Assembly: GCA_019313105.1 (NCBI GenBank)
Contig: JAFDBW010000154.1
Coordinates: forward strand, 1 to 5,461
DNA from: Deltaproteobacteria bacterium
GTDB taxonomy: Bacteria; Desulfobacterota; Desulfuromonadia; Desulfuromonadales; BM103
Reading direction: 5' to 3'
Length of the DNA stretch: 5,461 bases
The translations under genes and the position numbers were made by a program. Shown one piece after another: positions 1 through 4,857 of the stretch (position 1 is its first letter; each line of letters starts with the position of its first letter). A model generated the notes under the pieces. It ran no database searches. It was not told the DNA's origin and was given only the letters and a program-made list of their open reading frames with translations.

Positions 1-1
1 C

Positions 2-82
2 GGCAAGACGGCGCCCGACCGGCGCGGCAAAGCCCCTGCGGCGCCAAAACTCGGTCGCCGCCTAAGCAGGACAAAACCCTGA
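2..82 (+). CDS. Possible C-terminal tail of an upstream gene (partial, frame uncertain)
   Basis: Two + frames are open from the left edge and close early: one ends at TGA 80-82, the other at TAA 63-65. Both have mostly G/C third positions and both translate to a basic, Ala/Pro/Arg/Lys-rich peptide (the longer begins GKTAPDRRGKAPAAPKLGRR). Such tails are common at the disordered C-termini of RNA-binding proteins such as DEAD-box helicases, but the composition alone cannot identify the family. The longer frame is given here as a guess. Its TGA lies at the junction of a 17-bp tandem duplication (65-98), so the stop may have been created or moved by that duplication. It may also not be coding at all. 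Confidence 0.3.
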   Translation, partial: GKTAPDRRGKAPAAPKLGRRLSRTKP

Positions 83-98
83 GCAGGACAAAACCCTT
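65..98. repeat. 17-bp tandem duplication
   Basis: Two adjacent copies of a 17-bp unit (AGCAGGACAAAACCCTG at 65-81 and AGCAGGACAAAACCCTT at 82-98) differ only at the last base. Partial similarity continues on both sides (CTAAGC before, TTAAGC after). The repeat covers the end of the possible upstream reading frame and lies about 37 bp before the pseudouridine synthase start. It looks like a simple slippage or local duplication event and has no known function. Confidence 0.85.
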
Positions 99-134
99 AA
101 GCGCGTTTCAGTGTAAAGCGCGGAAAGCAATCCA

Positions 135-908
135 TTGGACCATCAGCGTCAGAACAACCGGCTTGCCTCAAAGCGTCAACCGGGCGGGCTCGCCATTCAT
201 TATGAGGACAAGGACCTTTTGGTGGTCGAGAAGCCTGCCGGGCTGCTGACTGTCGGCACCGATAGCAACAAAACGAGGACCGTCCACTACCTGCTCAATG
301 ATTATGTCCGCAAGGGCAACCCGAAATCACGCAACCGGGTGTATGTGGTCCATCGACTCGACCAGGATACCTCCGGGCTGTTGATCTTTGCCAAGAGCGA
401 GCAGGCCAAAAAGTTTCTCCAGGAGCACTGGGCAGAGACGCAAAAGCACTACCTGGCGATCGTTCATGGCCGGCTGGTGCCCGATGCGGGACGGATCACC
501 TCCAGCCTGACCGAAAACGCCGCGCACAACGTCTACTCGACGCCTGATCCCGCCAAAGGCAAGCTGTCCCATACCGATTACAGGAAGCTGCGGGCGGCCA
601 AAGGCCTCAGCCTGCTGGATATCCATCTTGTCACCGGCCGCAAGCACCAGATCCGTGTGCATTTCGCCGAGCGGGGACACCCGCTGGTCGGTGACAAGAA
701 ATACGGCCAGGACAAACCGGTCGCCAGACGCCTAGCCCTGCACGCCAGTTCGATCAGCTTCACCCACCCTTTCAACGGCCGGACGCTGCACTTTGCCACC
801 GGACTTCCCGATGATTTTGCACGTTTGCTCGGTGAGCCCCTGAACAGGTTATGCGCAGTCCGGGGCGCTCGCATAGATGGCCCTTTTGTGTCTCCCTGGA
901 ACAAATGA
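135..908 (+). CDS. RluA-family RNA pseudouridine synthase
   Basis: Converts specific uridines in rRNA or tRNA to pseudouridine in the cytoplasm. The 257-residue product has the RluA-family landmarks in order: KPAG at 33-36, the catalytic motif HRLDQDTSG at 73-81 (Asp76 is the expected nucleophile), GRKHQIRVH at 168-176, and GDKKYG at 186-191. It has no N-terminal S4 RNA-binding domain, so it is a catalytic-core-only type like RluA or TruC rather than RluC or RluD. Its target cannot be told from sequence, and no symbol is given because the regions around the motifs do not closely match E. coli RluA as I recall it. The start is TTG at 135: an in-frame stop at 114-116 bounds it upstream, no ATG or GTG lies before the conserved region, and GGAAAG at 122-127 is a weak ribosome binding site 7 nt away. 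The C-terminal 25 or so residues after the core are not recognised. Confidence 0.9.
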   Translation: MDHQRQNNRLASKRQPGGLAIHYEDKDLLVVEKPAGLLTVGTDSNKTRTVHYLLNDYVRKGNPKSRNRVYVVHRLDQDTSGLLIFAKSEQAKKFLQEHWAETQKHYLAIVHGRLVPDAGRITSSLTENAAHNVYSTPDPAKGKLSHTDYRKLRAAKGLSLLDIHLVTGRKHQIRVHFAERGHPLVGDKKYGQDKPVARRLALHASSISFTHPFNGRTLHFATGLPDDFARLLGEPLNRLCAVRGARIDGPFVSPWNK

Positions 909-932
909 CTCTGATCACGGCCGGTGCGTCAT

Positions 933-962
933 TTGAACGAAAAACATAAAGTACGGCATAAT
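933..962 (+). promoter_or_regulatory. Putative sigma70-type promoter for thiI
   Basis: TTGAAC (933-938) and CATAAT (957-962) are separated by 18 bp, matching the -35 and -10 consensus at 4/6 and 5/6 positions. They lie in the 80-bp gap between the pseudouridine synthase gene and thiI and would give a leader of about 30 nt. An AGGAGG at 966-971 lies near the expected transcription start, too far from the thiI start to act as its ribosome binding site. This is a motif match only. Confidence 0.45.
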
Positions 963-985
963 GTCAGGAGGTCTTTCTTGCTGCG

Positions 986-990
986 AAGGA
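986..990 (+). promoter_or_regulatory. Ribosome binding site that decides the thiI start
   Basis: AAGGA lies 7 nt before GTG 998 and only 1 nt before ATG 992. This spacing supports GTG 998 as the start codon. A stronger AGGAGG at 966-971 is about 20 nt from either start, which is too far. Confidence 0.5.
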
Positions 991-997
991 TATGCCC

Positions 998-2152
998 GTG
1001 AACCGCATCGTCATCCACTACAGTGAAATCGCCCTGAAGGGCAAGAACCGTCGCCAATTCGAAGACGCCCTGCTGCGCCATGTGCGCGCCGCGCTCGGGC
1101 CGCTGGCGCACGAGGTGCGCAAGCAGCAGGGGCGGCTGATGTGCAAACCGGCAAACCACACCGATCCGCAGCAGATCCGCGAGATCCTTGCCCGGATCCC
1201 CGGGATCGTCAACTTCTCTCTCGGCCACAGCGTACCGAAGGATGTCGAGGCGATCGGCGGCAGGGCGGTCAAGCTGCTCGCAGATCGCCGGTTCACCAGC
1301 TTCGGCGTCAAGACCAAGCGCACCGACAAGGCCTTTCCGATGACCTCGGAGGAGATCAGCCGCGCGGTCGGCGCCGCGGTCCTGCGCGGGCTGGAAGGCA
1401 AGCAGGTCAACCTGAGGACGCCTGACCTCTGGCTGTATATCGAACTGACCGGCAGGGAGGCGGTGCTGTTCACCGAAAAGCATGCCGGACCGGGCGGCCT
1501 GCCGGTTGGCAGCAGCGGTGAGGTGATGGTCTCGCTCTCCGGCGGTATCGACAGCCCGGTGGCGGCCTACATGCTGATGAAGCGTGGCTGTCGGGCGATT
1601 TTTGCCCACATCCGCAACGAGACCCAGTTTACCGGCGGCGTCACCGACAAGATCGAACAACTGGTCAAGACGCTGACCCGCTACCAGCTGCACTCGACCC
1701 TCTACATGGTGCCGTTCGGCGAGCTGCAGCGCCGCATCATTGCGTTTGTGCCGGCCGACTACCGGATGATCATCTATCGCCGCTGCATGATGCGCATCCT
1801 CAACCGGCTCGCCGTCCGGGAGGGTGCCAAGGCGATCGTCACCGGCGATGCGGTCGGCCAGGTGGCCTCGCAGACGCTGAGCAACCTGCATTGCATCCAG
1901 GAGGCCTCGGAGCTGCCCGTACTTTCGCCGCTGGTCGGTATGAACAAGGATGAAACGATCGCGATTGCCAAACAGATCGGCACCTACCTGGACTCGGTCG
2001 AGCCCTACCCGGACTGTTGTTCCTTCATGATTGCCCAGCACCCCGAGATCCGCGGTGTTGTCGAGATGGCGAACCGGCTCGAAGCGAATATCGACGGGCT
2101 CGAAGCGCTGTTGCAGGACGCGGTGGACAGCGCCGAGCAGCTGGATTTTTGA
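998..2152 (+). CDS. thiI: tRNA 4-thiouridine synthase ThiI (rhodanese-less form)
   Basis: ThiI adenylates U8 of tRNA and transfers sulfur to make 4-thiouridine; in many bacteria it also supplies sulfur for the thiamine thiazole. The N-terminal half carries the ferredoxin-like/THUMP tRNA-binding region (to about residue 165). The PP-loop ATPase follows, with SLSGGIDSP near residue 180, the family block GDAVGQVASQTLSNL near 285, and PYPDCCSF near 340, whose cysteine corresponds to the catalytic Cys344 of E. coli ThiI. The protein stops at about 384 residues, whereas E. coli ThiI (about 480) ends in a rhodanese domain with the persulfide-carrying Cys456. That domain is absent, as in Bacillus-type ThiI, so sulfur must come from another donor. 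Start choice: AAGGA at 986-990 is 7 nt from GTG 998 but only 1 nt from the in-frame ATG 992, so GTG 998 is preferred; ATG 992 would add two residues. Confidence 0.93.
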   Translation: MNRIVIHYSEIALKGKNRRQFEDALLRHVRAALGPLAHEVRKQQGRLMCKPANHTDPQQIREILARIPGIVNFSLGHSVPKDVEAIGGRAVKLLADRRFTSFGVKTKRTDKAFPMTSEEISRAVGAAVLRGLEGKQVNLRTPDLWLYIELTGREAVLFTEKHAGPGGLPVGSSGEVMVSLSGGIDSPVAAYMLMKRGCRAIFAHIRNETQFTGGVTDKIEQLVKTLTRYQLHSTLYMVPFGELQRRIIAFVPADYRMIIYRRCMMRILNRLAVREGAKAIVTGDAVGQVASQTLSNLHCIQEASELPVLSPLVGMNKDETIAIAKQIGTYLDSVEPYPDCCSFMIAQHPEIRGVVEMANRLEANIDGLEALLQDAVDSAEQLDF

Positions 2153-2168
2153 GCGGTAGCACCTGAAA

Positions 2169-2197
2169 GAGAGTGTCCCTTTTGCTTTTCAACTCTC
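2169..2197 (+). other. Small inverted repeat between thiI and the tautomerase gene
   Basis: GAGAGT (2169-2174) and ACTCTC (2192-2197) are perfect 6-bp arms around a 17-nt pyrimidine-rich loop. No T tract follows, so it is not a convincing terminator. It may be chance. Confidence 0.25.
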
Positions 2198-2218
2198 ATC
2201 TATTGGAGTGAGCGAATC

Positions 2219-2629
2219 ATGCCTTACCTGCAACTTGATGTGAATGGCCACTACCCGGTCGAAGTGAAACAGCGACTGGCCCAAACATTATCTGCAACCT
2301 ATGCCGACCTGATGAGCGTGGATCTTCGCCGCATCAGCATCGCGATCCGCGAGCTTGGCGAAGGCGGCGTCTGGCGCATGATCGATGATCAGCCGATGCC
2401 CGTGTCGATGTTGATGTGCGATATCCGGCGGGGCCGCTCCGCTGAACTGCGACTGGAGCTGGCCAAAGCATTGTGCCGCGACTGCGTTGAGATCCTCGGA
2501 CTGAGTGCAGAGCGCTTGAACGTCGAATTCACGCAGCACGCTGGCGATGAAATGTATCACCCGAGCCTGGGCGGCTTCAGCCCGGAATGGTCGGTGCAGG
2601 AGACCTCCGCACCTGCCAAGCAGGCATGA
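2219..2629 (+). CDS. Tautomerase-superfamily protein, double-length (cis-CaaD-like)
   Basis: A 136-residue protein beginning Met-Pro; removal of Met exposes the N-terminal proline that acts as catalytic base in the 4-oxalocrotonate tautomerase superfamily. Two beta-alpha-beta units can be seen: residues 2-45 and 61-105. The second begins PVSMLMCDI and runs on through RRGRSAEL (70-77). This is the double-length architecture of cis-3-chloroacrylic acid dehalogenase (cis-CaaD) and MSAD, rather than the short 60-residue 4-OT. RRGRSAEL resembles the stretch of cis-CaaD carrying its two active-site arginines. By an alignment from memory, the other cis-CaaD residues are not kept: His28 aligns to Tyr, and the Tyr103 and Glu114 regions differ. 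Dehalogenase activity should therefore not be assumed, and the substrate is unknown. GGAG at 2205-2208 lies 10 nt before the ATG. It sits 66 bp after thiI in the same orientation with no clear terminator between. Confidence 0.8.
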   Translation: MPYLQLDVNGHYPVEVKQRLAQTLSATYADLMSVDLRRISIAIRELGEGGVWRMIDDQPMPVSMLMCDIRRGRSAELRLELAKALCRDCVEILGLSAERLNVEFTQHAGDEMYHPSLGGFSPEWSVQETSAPAKQA

Positions 2630-2724
2630 CTGCGATTGATCTCATCTGATCTGCTATTGCGGGGGGTGTTTGGTTTGACTCGTTACCTTGTATCCAGGCA
2701 ATTCTTTTCTTTACGGAGTTCAGC

Positions 2725-3357
2725 ATGACTTCTGAGTGCACGTTTATATCGAGCTTGTTGCGGCAACGACTCTCCTGTTCAAGGTTGGTCACGATCGGCT
2801 TGCTGATCGTCGTTTTGGCCACGGTTTTGTGCCGCCCTGCGGCGCAGGCGTCAGATCGTGATGCCGCGCTCTGGAACGCGCTGCGTTCAAGGGACCATAT
2901 AGCCTTGTTGCGGCATGCGATCGCACCCGGTAATGGCGATCCGCCAGAATTCAGGCTGGGCGATTGTAAGACACAGAGAAATCTTTCCATGCAAGGGCGC
3001 GACCAGGCAACCCGGATCGGTGAGCTGTTTCGGGCTCACGGCATTCAGAGCGCACAGATCTTCTCAAGCCAGTGGTGCCGATGTCTGGAGACGGCTCGCC
3101 TGCTGGGCCTCGGCCCGGTCGAAGAACGTCCGTTTCTGAACTCCTTCTTCAATGATTATGCCCGGCGGGAACCGCAAACCAGGATGCTTCGCGAGTGGCT
3201 CGACCAGCAGGCCCTGAGCGAGCCGATCGTGCTGGTGACGCATCAGGTCAATATCACTGCGCTCACCGGGGTATATCCAGGCTCCGGCGAGCTGGTGATC
3301 GTGCGTCGCTCGGAAGCCGGCGATCTGACCGTCATCGGTAGCATCGAAACCAACTGA
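2725..3357 (+). CDS. Exported histidine phosphatase family protein
   Basis: A 210-residue member of the histidine phosphatase (phosphoglycerate mutase-like) superfamily, which removes phosphate through a phosphohistidine intermediate. Visible features: LLRHA at 61-65 with Arg63 and the nucleophile His64; SSQWCRCLETA at 114-124 with the phosphate-binding Arg119; and VTHQVNITAL at 171-180 with the second catalytic His173. The first 42 residues look like a Sec signal: basic residues, a hydrophobic core at about 21-36, then AQA before Ser43 as a possible cleavage site. The mature protein is thus probably periplasmic, unlike the cytoplasmic phosphatase SixA and the mutases. The substrate is unknown. 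ACGGAG at 2713-2718 lies 6 nt before the ATG. It is 95 bp downstream of the tautomerase gene, so co-transcription is possible but not shown. The closing region (GSGELVIVRRSEAGDLTVIG) is typical of bacterial family members. Confidence 0.87.
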   Translation: MTSECTFISSLLRQRLSCSRLVTIGLLIVVLATVLCRPAAQASDRDAALWNALRSRDHIALLRHAIAPGNGDPPEFRLGDCKTQRNLSMQGRDQATRIGELFRAHGIQSAQIFSSQWCRCLETARLLGLGPVEERPFLNSFFNDYARREPQTRMLREWLDQQALSEPIVLVTHQVNITALTGVYPGSGELVIVRRSEAGDLTVIGSIETN

Positions 3358-3475
3358 ATCGCAGCCCCCTGCCGGCGCAGTGGGACCGCGGTCGTCGTCA
3401 AGTGATCGGTCAACAGCAGGTTTATCGGTTGTCGTTTTCCGTTGGACGTTGGAATTCAAAGACAAAATCAAAGTC

Positions 3476-3491
3476 GTCGGGGTTGCCCGAC
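3476..3491 (+). other. Hairpin GTCGGG-GTTG-CCCGAC
   Basis: Perfect 6-bp GC-rich arms (3476-3481 and 3486-3491) enclose a 4-nt loop. It directly precedes the longer hairpin at 3497-3530. An alternative pairing of GTTGC (3482-3486) with GCAAC (3493-3497) would exclude it. Confidence 0.55.
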
Positions 3492-3496
3492 AGCAA

Positions 3497-3530
3497 CTTC
3501 TTTTTCTTTGTAGCGACAAAGAAAACGAAG
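3497..3530 (+). other. Long near-perfect hairpin, 15-bp stem with AGCG loop
   Basis: The arms 3497-3511 (pyrimidine-rich apart from one G, CTTCTTTTTCTTTGT) and 3516-3530 (purine-rich, ACAAAGAAAACGAAG) pair with one mismatch around a 4-nt AGCG loop. This is the strongest secondary structure in the window. It is not followed by a T run, so it is not a classical intrinsic terminator on the + strand. Confidence 0.75.
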
Positions 3531-3553
3531 CAAAGCTTGGGGTACGAGTTATA

Positions 3554-3573
3554 GACATAGGGCTACCCATGTC
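3554..3573 (+). other. Bulged hairpin
   Basis: GACAT (3554-3558) plus GGG (3560-3562) pair with CCC (3566-3568) plus ATGTC (3569-3573), leaving a bulged A at 3559 and a CTA loop. It is part of the hairpin-rich module. Confidence 0.45.
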
Positions 3574-3682
3574 CTTGACTTCTACATTGGCGCTGCGCTG
3601 GGCATGTCTGGTTCGTCAAGGCAGCAACATCGATTCGGGATGTTCTAATCGATCAAAAGTTCAGGTTTCCCGCGTAGGTGAC

Positions 3683-3700
3683 GAGGCTCTTGAGAGCCTC
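3683..3700 (+). other. Perfect short-loop inverted repeat
   Basis: GAGGCTCT (3683-3690) and AGAGCCTC (3693-3700) are perfect 8-bp arms separated by TG; as a folded RNA it would be a 7-bp stem with a TTGA tetraloop. No T tract follows. It is part of the hairpin-rich module. Confidence 0.6.
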
Positions 3701-3745
3701 TCCATCTGTGGAGGATTGTTGCTGTGGGCATGCTTTTCAGGCTTT

Positions 3746-3771
3746 TCCCTTGTCAGTCACACAGCAAGGGA
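3746..3771 (+). other. Inverted repeat TCCCTTG / CAAGGGA
   Basis: Perfect 7-bp arms (3746-3752 and 3765-3771) around a 12-nt loop. With an internal loop the pairing can extend outward through GGC (3740-3742) and GCC (3773-3775). Confidence 0.5.
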
Positions 3772-3862
3772 GGCCCCCCTGTAACGGGCCGGCTTATGAA
3801 GCTTTGTCGTTATTGGATGCCACAAAAAACTAGCAAAGGAGATGCCCTCCGCAAGGAGCAGG

Positions 3863-3896
3863 TACTTTTGCACACTTTTGTTGCCGTACAAAAGTA
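3863..3896 (+). repeat. ACTTTTG direct/inverted repeat cluster
   Basis: TACTTTTG (3863-3870) is inverted as CAAAAGTA (3889-3896), giving a perfect 8-bp stem. A second direct copy, ACTTTTG (3874-3880), can pair with the same right arm through an 8-nt loop. The two hairpins are mutually exclusive. Confidence 0.55.
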
Positions 3897-3935
3897 TGGC
3901 GTCGGGCGGGACGACACAACGGTTCTTGGTTTGTT

Positions 3936-3978
3936 AAAAAAAAAAGACAACGGGCAACAGATTATCCACCTGTTGCCC
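3936..3978 (-). terminator. Terminator-like hairpin and T tract on the minus strand
   Basis: GGGCAACAG (3952-3960) and CTGTTGCCC (3970-3978) are perfect 9-bp arms around a 9-nt loop. Ten A at 3936-3945 would read as ten T on the minus strand, 6 nt after the hairpin, so the order stem then T tract fits an intrinsic terminator only for minus-strand transcription. The 6-nt spacer is longer than usual. No minus-strand gene lies upstream (to the right) of it in this window, so it may instead be part of a repeat element or stop antisense transcription. Confidence 0.4.
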
Positions 3979-4016
3979 ACTCTATTATGAGTTCAGGCTA
4001 CTTCATGGTACCGTTT

Positions 4017-4042
4017 GACCGGACACCCGGTCCGGTCCGGGT
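4017..4042. promoter_or_regulatory. Palindrome next to the -35 box, candidate operator or hairpin
   Basis: GACCGGAC (4017-4024) and GTCCGGTC (4030-4037) form perfect 8-bp arms around ACCCG. An overlapping alternative, ACCCGG (4025-4030) with CCGGGT (4037-4042), is also perfect and excludes the first. The second palindrome directly abuts TTGACA at 4043. It could be a regulator binding site for the genes beginning at 4176 or the hairpin of a T-less terminator. No known regulator motif was recognised. Confidence 0.4.
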
Positions 4043-4070
4043 TTGACATTCCCTGCCGGTACGATAGAAG
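4043..4070 (+). promoter_or_regulatory. Putative sigma70-type promoter for the SOUL/DUF1499 cluster
   Basis: A perfect -35 box TTGACA (4043-4048) is followed after 16 bp by TAGAAG (4065-4070), a 4/6 match to the -10 consensus. Transcription from here would leave a leader of about 100 nt before the start at 4176. The -35 match is strong and the -10 mediocre. Confidence 0.5.
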
Positions 4071-4175
4071 TGAAAGCAGTTGGAATTTCTGTTTCGGAAC
4101 GCATCGTCAAGCAGGCGATGAATTTCAAGCCTCGGACCCGCAGCATGGCCGGTACCGGGGCGAGCGAGGTTGTTG

Positions 4176-4802
4176 ATGCAAATCATGCTGAAAGCCCTGT
4201 TGCTGGTAATCTTACTGGGCTTGCCCGGAGGTTTTGCCTTGGCTTACGAAGAACCCGGTTACACAGTCGTCAAGCAATACCAGGAGTTCGAATTGCGCCA
4301 GTACGATCCCTACCTGGTCGCCGAGACCATCGTAGCGGGCGATTTTTCCGATGTCGGCGGGGAAGCTTTTAGCCGACTGTTCAGTTACATCAGCGAAGGT
4401 GATCGGCCGCAGGGCAAGATCGCCATGACCACGCCGGTCATTCAGCAGCCTTTGCCGGCGGTGATTGAGCAGTCGGCCGTCAATGATGCTTCGCCAGGAA
4501 CCGATAACCGCTATCGCTTTGCCTTTGTCATGCCCGCTGGCTACACCCTGGACAGTCTGCCGCAGCCGGAGAACGCAGAGGTCCGGATCAAGAGCGTCCC
4601 GGCCAGGCTGATGGCCGTGCGACGTTATTCCGGGACCTGGAGCGAAGAGCGCTATCGCAGTAACGAACAGCAGTTGCTCGCGGCGGTTCAAGCCGCCGGG
4701 TTGAAAACCCTGGGGCCGCCGATCTTCGCCCGCTACAACGCACCTTTCAGTCTCTGGTTCCTGCGCCGCAACGAGGTTCTGATCGAAGTTGCAGCCCCTT
4801 GA
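4176..4802 (+). CDS. Exported SOUL-family haem-binding protein
   Basis: A 208-residue SOUL/haem-binding-protein family member (the p22HBP/SOUL fold, which binds haem or other tetrapyrroles in characterised eukaryotic members; bacterial roles are poorly known). Family signatures in order: YTVVKQYQEFELRQYDPYLVAET (29-51, typical N-terminal strand pattern), GGEAFSRLFSYI (61-72), KIAMTTPV (81-88), FAFVMPAGYTLDSLP (115-129) and VPARLMAVRRYSG (141-153). Residues 1-23 are a signal peptide: Lys6, hydrophobic core ALLLVILLG, then ALA before Tyr24 as a cleavage site, so it should be periplasmic. The start is ATG 4176, 6 nt after GAGG (4166-4169); TTG 4170 and ATG 4185 are in-frame alternatives, the latter still leaving a short signal peptide. 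It is the first gene of a likely operon with the DUF1499 lipoprotein gene 55 bp downstream. Haem binding itself is a family inference. Confidence 0.9.
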   Translation: MQIMLKALLLVILLGLPGGFALAYEEPGYTVVKQYQEFELRQYDPYLVAETIVAGDFSDVGGEAFSRLFSYISEGDRPQGKIAMTTPVIQQPLPAVIEQSAVNDASPGTDNRYRFAFVMPAGYTLDSLPQPENAEVRIKSVPARLMAVRRYSGTWSEERYRSNEQQLLAAVQAAGLKTLGPPIFARYNAPFSLWFLRRNEVLIEVAAP

Positions 4803-4817
4803 TAAAAGCATGCCACG

Positions 4818-4835
4818 AGCGCGGCAAGCCGCGCT
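4818..4835 (+). other. GC-rich hairpin between the SOUL and DUF1499 genes
   Basis: AGCGCGGC (4818-4825) and GCCGCGCT (4828-4835) are perfect 8-bp arms separated by AA; in RNA this gives a 7-bp GC-rich stem with a CAAG loop. It lies in the 55-bp gap between the two genes, ending 22 nt before the downstream ATG. No T run follows, so it may tune mRNA stability or downstream expression rather than terminate. Confidence 0.6.
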
Positions 4836-4857
4836 GAACTTCTGGATAGAGAATCAT

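Larger units (their letters stand above)
3476..3978. repeat. Hairpin-rich intergenic module, possible interspersed repeat element
   Basis: Successive inverted repeats occupy this stretch: 3476-3491, 3497-3530, 3554-3573, 3683-3700, 3746-3771, 3863-3896 and 3952-3978. Such density of hairpins in non-coding DNA, together with long coding-like frames lacking a ribosome binding site, resembles the structured repeat elements scattered through many gammaproteobacterial genomes. In particular, the CTTCTTTTTCTTTG / CAAAGAAAACGAAG pair looks familiar to me from such elements, but this is recollection, not a database match. Only one copy lies in the window, so repetition is not shown and the boundaries are approximate. 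Confidence 0.4.
3358..4175. other. Gap of about 800 bp without a convincing gene
   Basis: Two + frames are open across parts of this gap (3380-3784 from GTG, 3724-3990 from ATG), but neither has a good ribosome binding site, a recognisable domain or the G/C-ending codon pattern of the flanking genes. They overlap in different frames. The gap is more AT-rich in places than its neighbours. It holds at least six inverted repeats, a run of ten A, a palindrome and a good -35 box; these are listed separately. Between 3358 and about 3475, and between about 4072 and 4160, I see nothing definable. Confidence 0.7.

Noticed and set aside
961..1026. Short ATG frame near the AGGAGG, possible leader peptide before thiI
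   Set aside because: The AGGAGG lies inside this frame rather than before its ATG, and there is no regulatory pattern in the short peptide.
929..2041. Long open frame on the - strand opposite thiI
   Set aside because: Antisense shadow of a well-supported thiI gene; GC-rich codon bias commonly opens this frame and the peptide shows no recognisable motifs.
2675..2704. TTGACT as a -35 box for the histidine phosphatase gene
   Set aside because: No acceptable -10 box at 16-18 bp; the best candidate (GGCAAT) matches only half the consensus.
3380..3784. 134-codon open frame on the + strand starting with GTG
   Set aside because: No ribosome binding site, no recognisable domain, codon use unlike the flanking genes, and it runs through several hairpins; treated as part of the structured intergenic module.
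3476..3978. Integron attC site or CRISPR array
   Set aside because: The inverted repeats lack the paired attC core sites and no integron integrase is nearby; repeats are not regularly spaced and differ in sequence, so it is not a CRISPR array.
3724..3990. 88-codon open frame on the + strand starting with ATG
   Set aside because: No clear ribosome binding site or domain; overlaps another open frame and ends inside the A10/inverted-repeat element. Possibly a remnant of a coding-like repeat but not supportable as a gene.
4212..4811. Long open frame on the - strand opposite the SOUL gene
   Set aside because: Shadow of the SOUL coding sequence; no recognisable domain.
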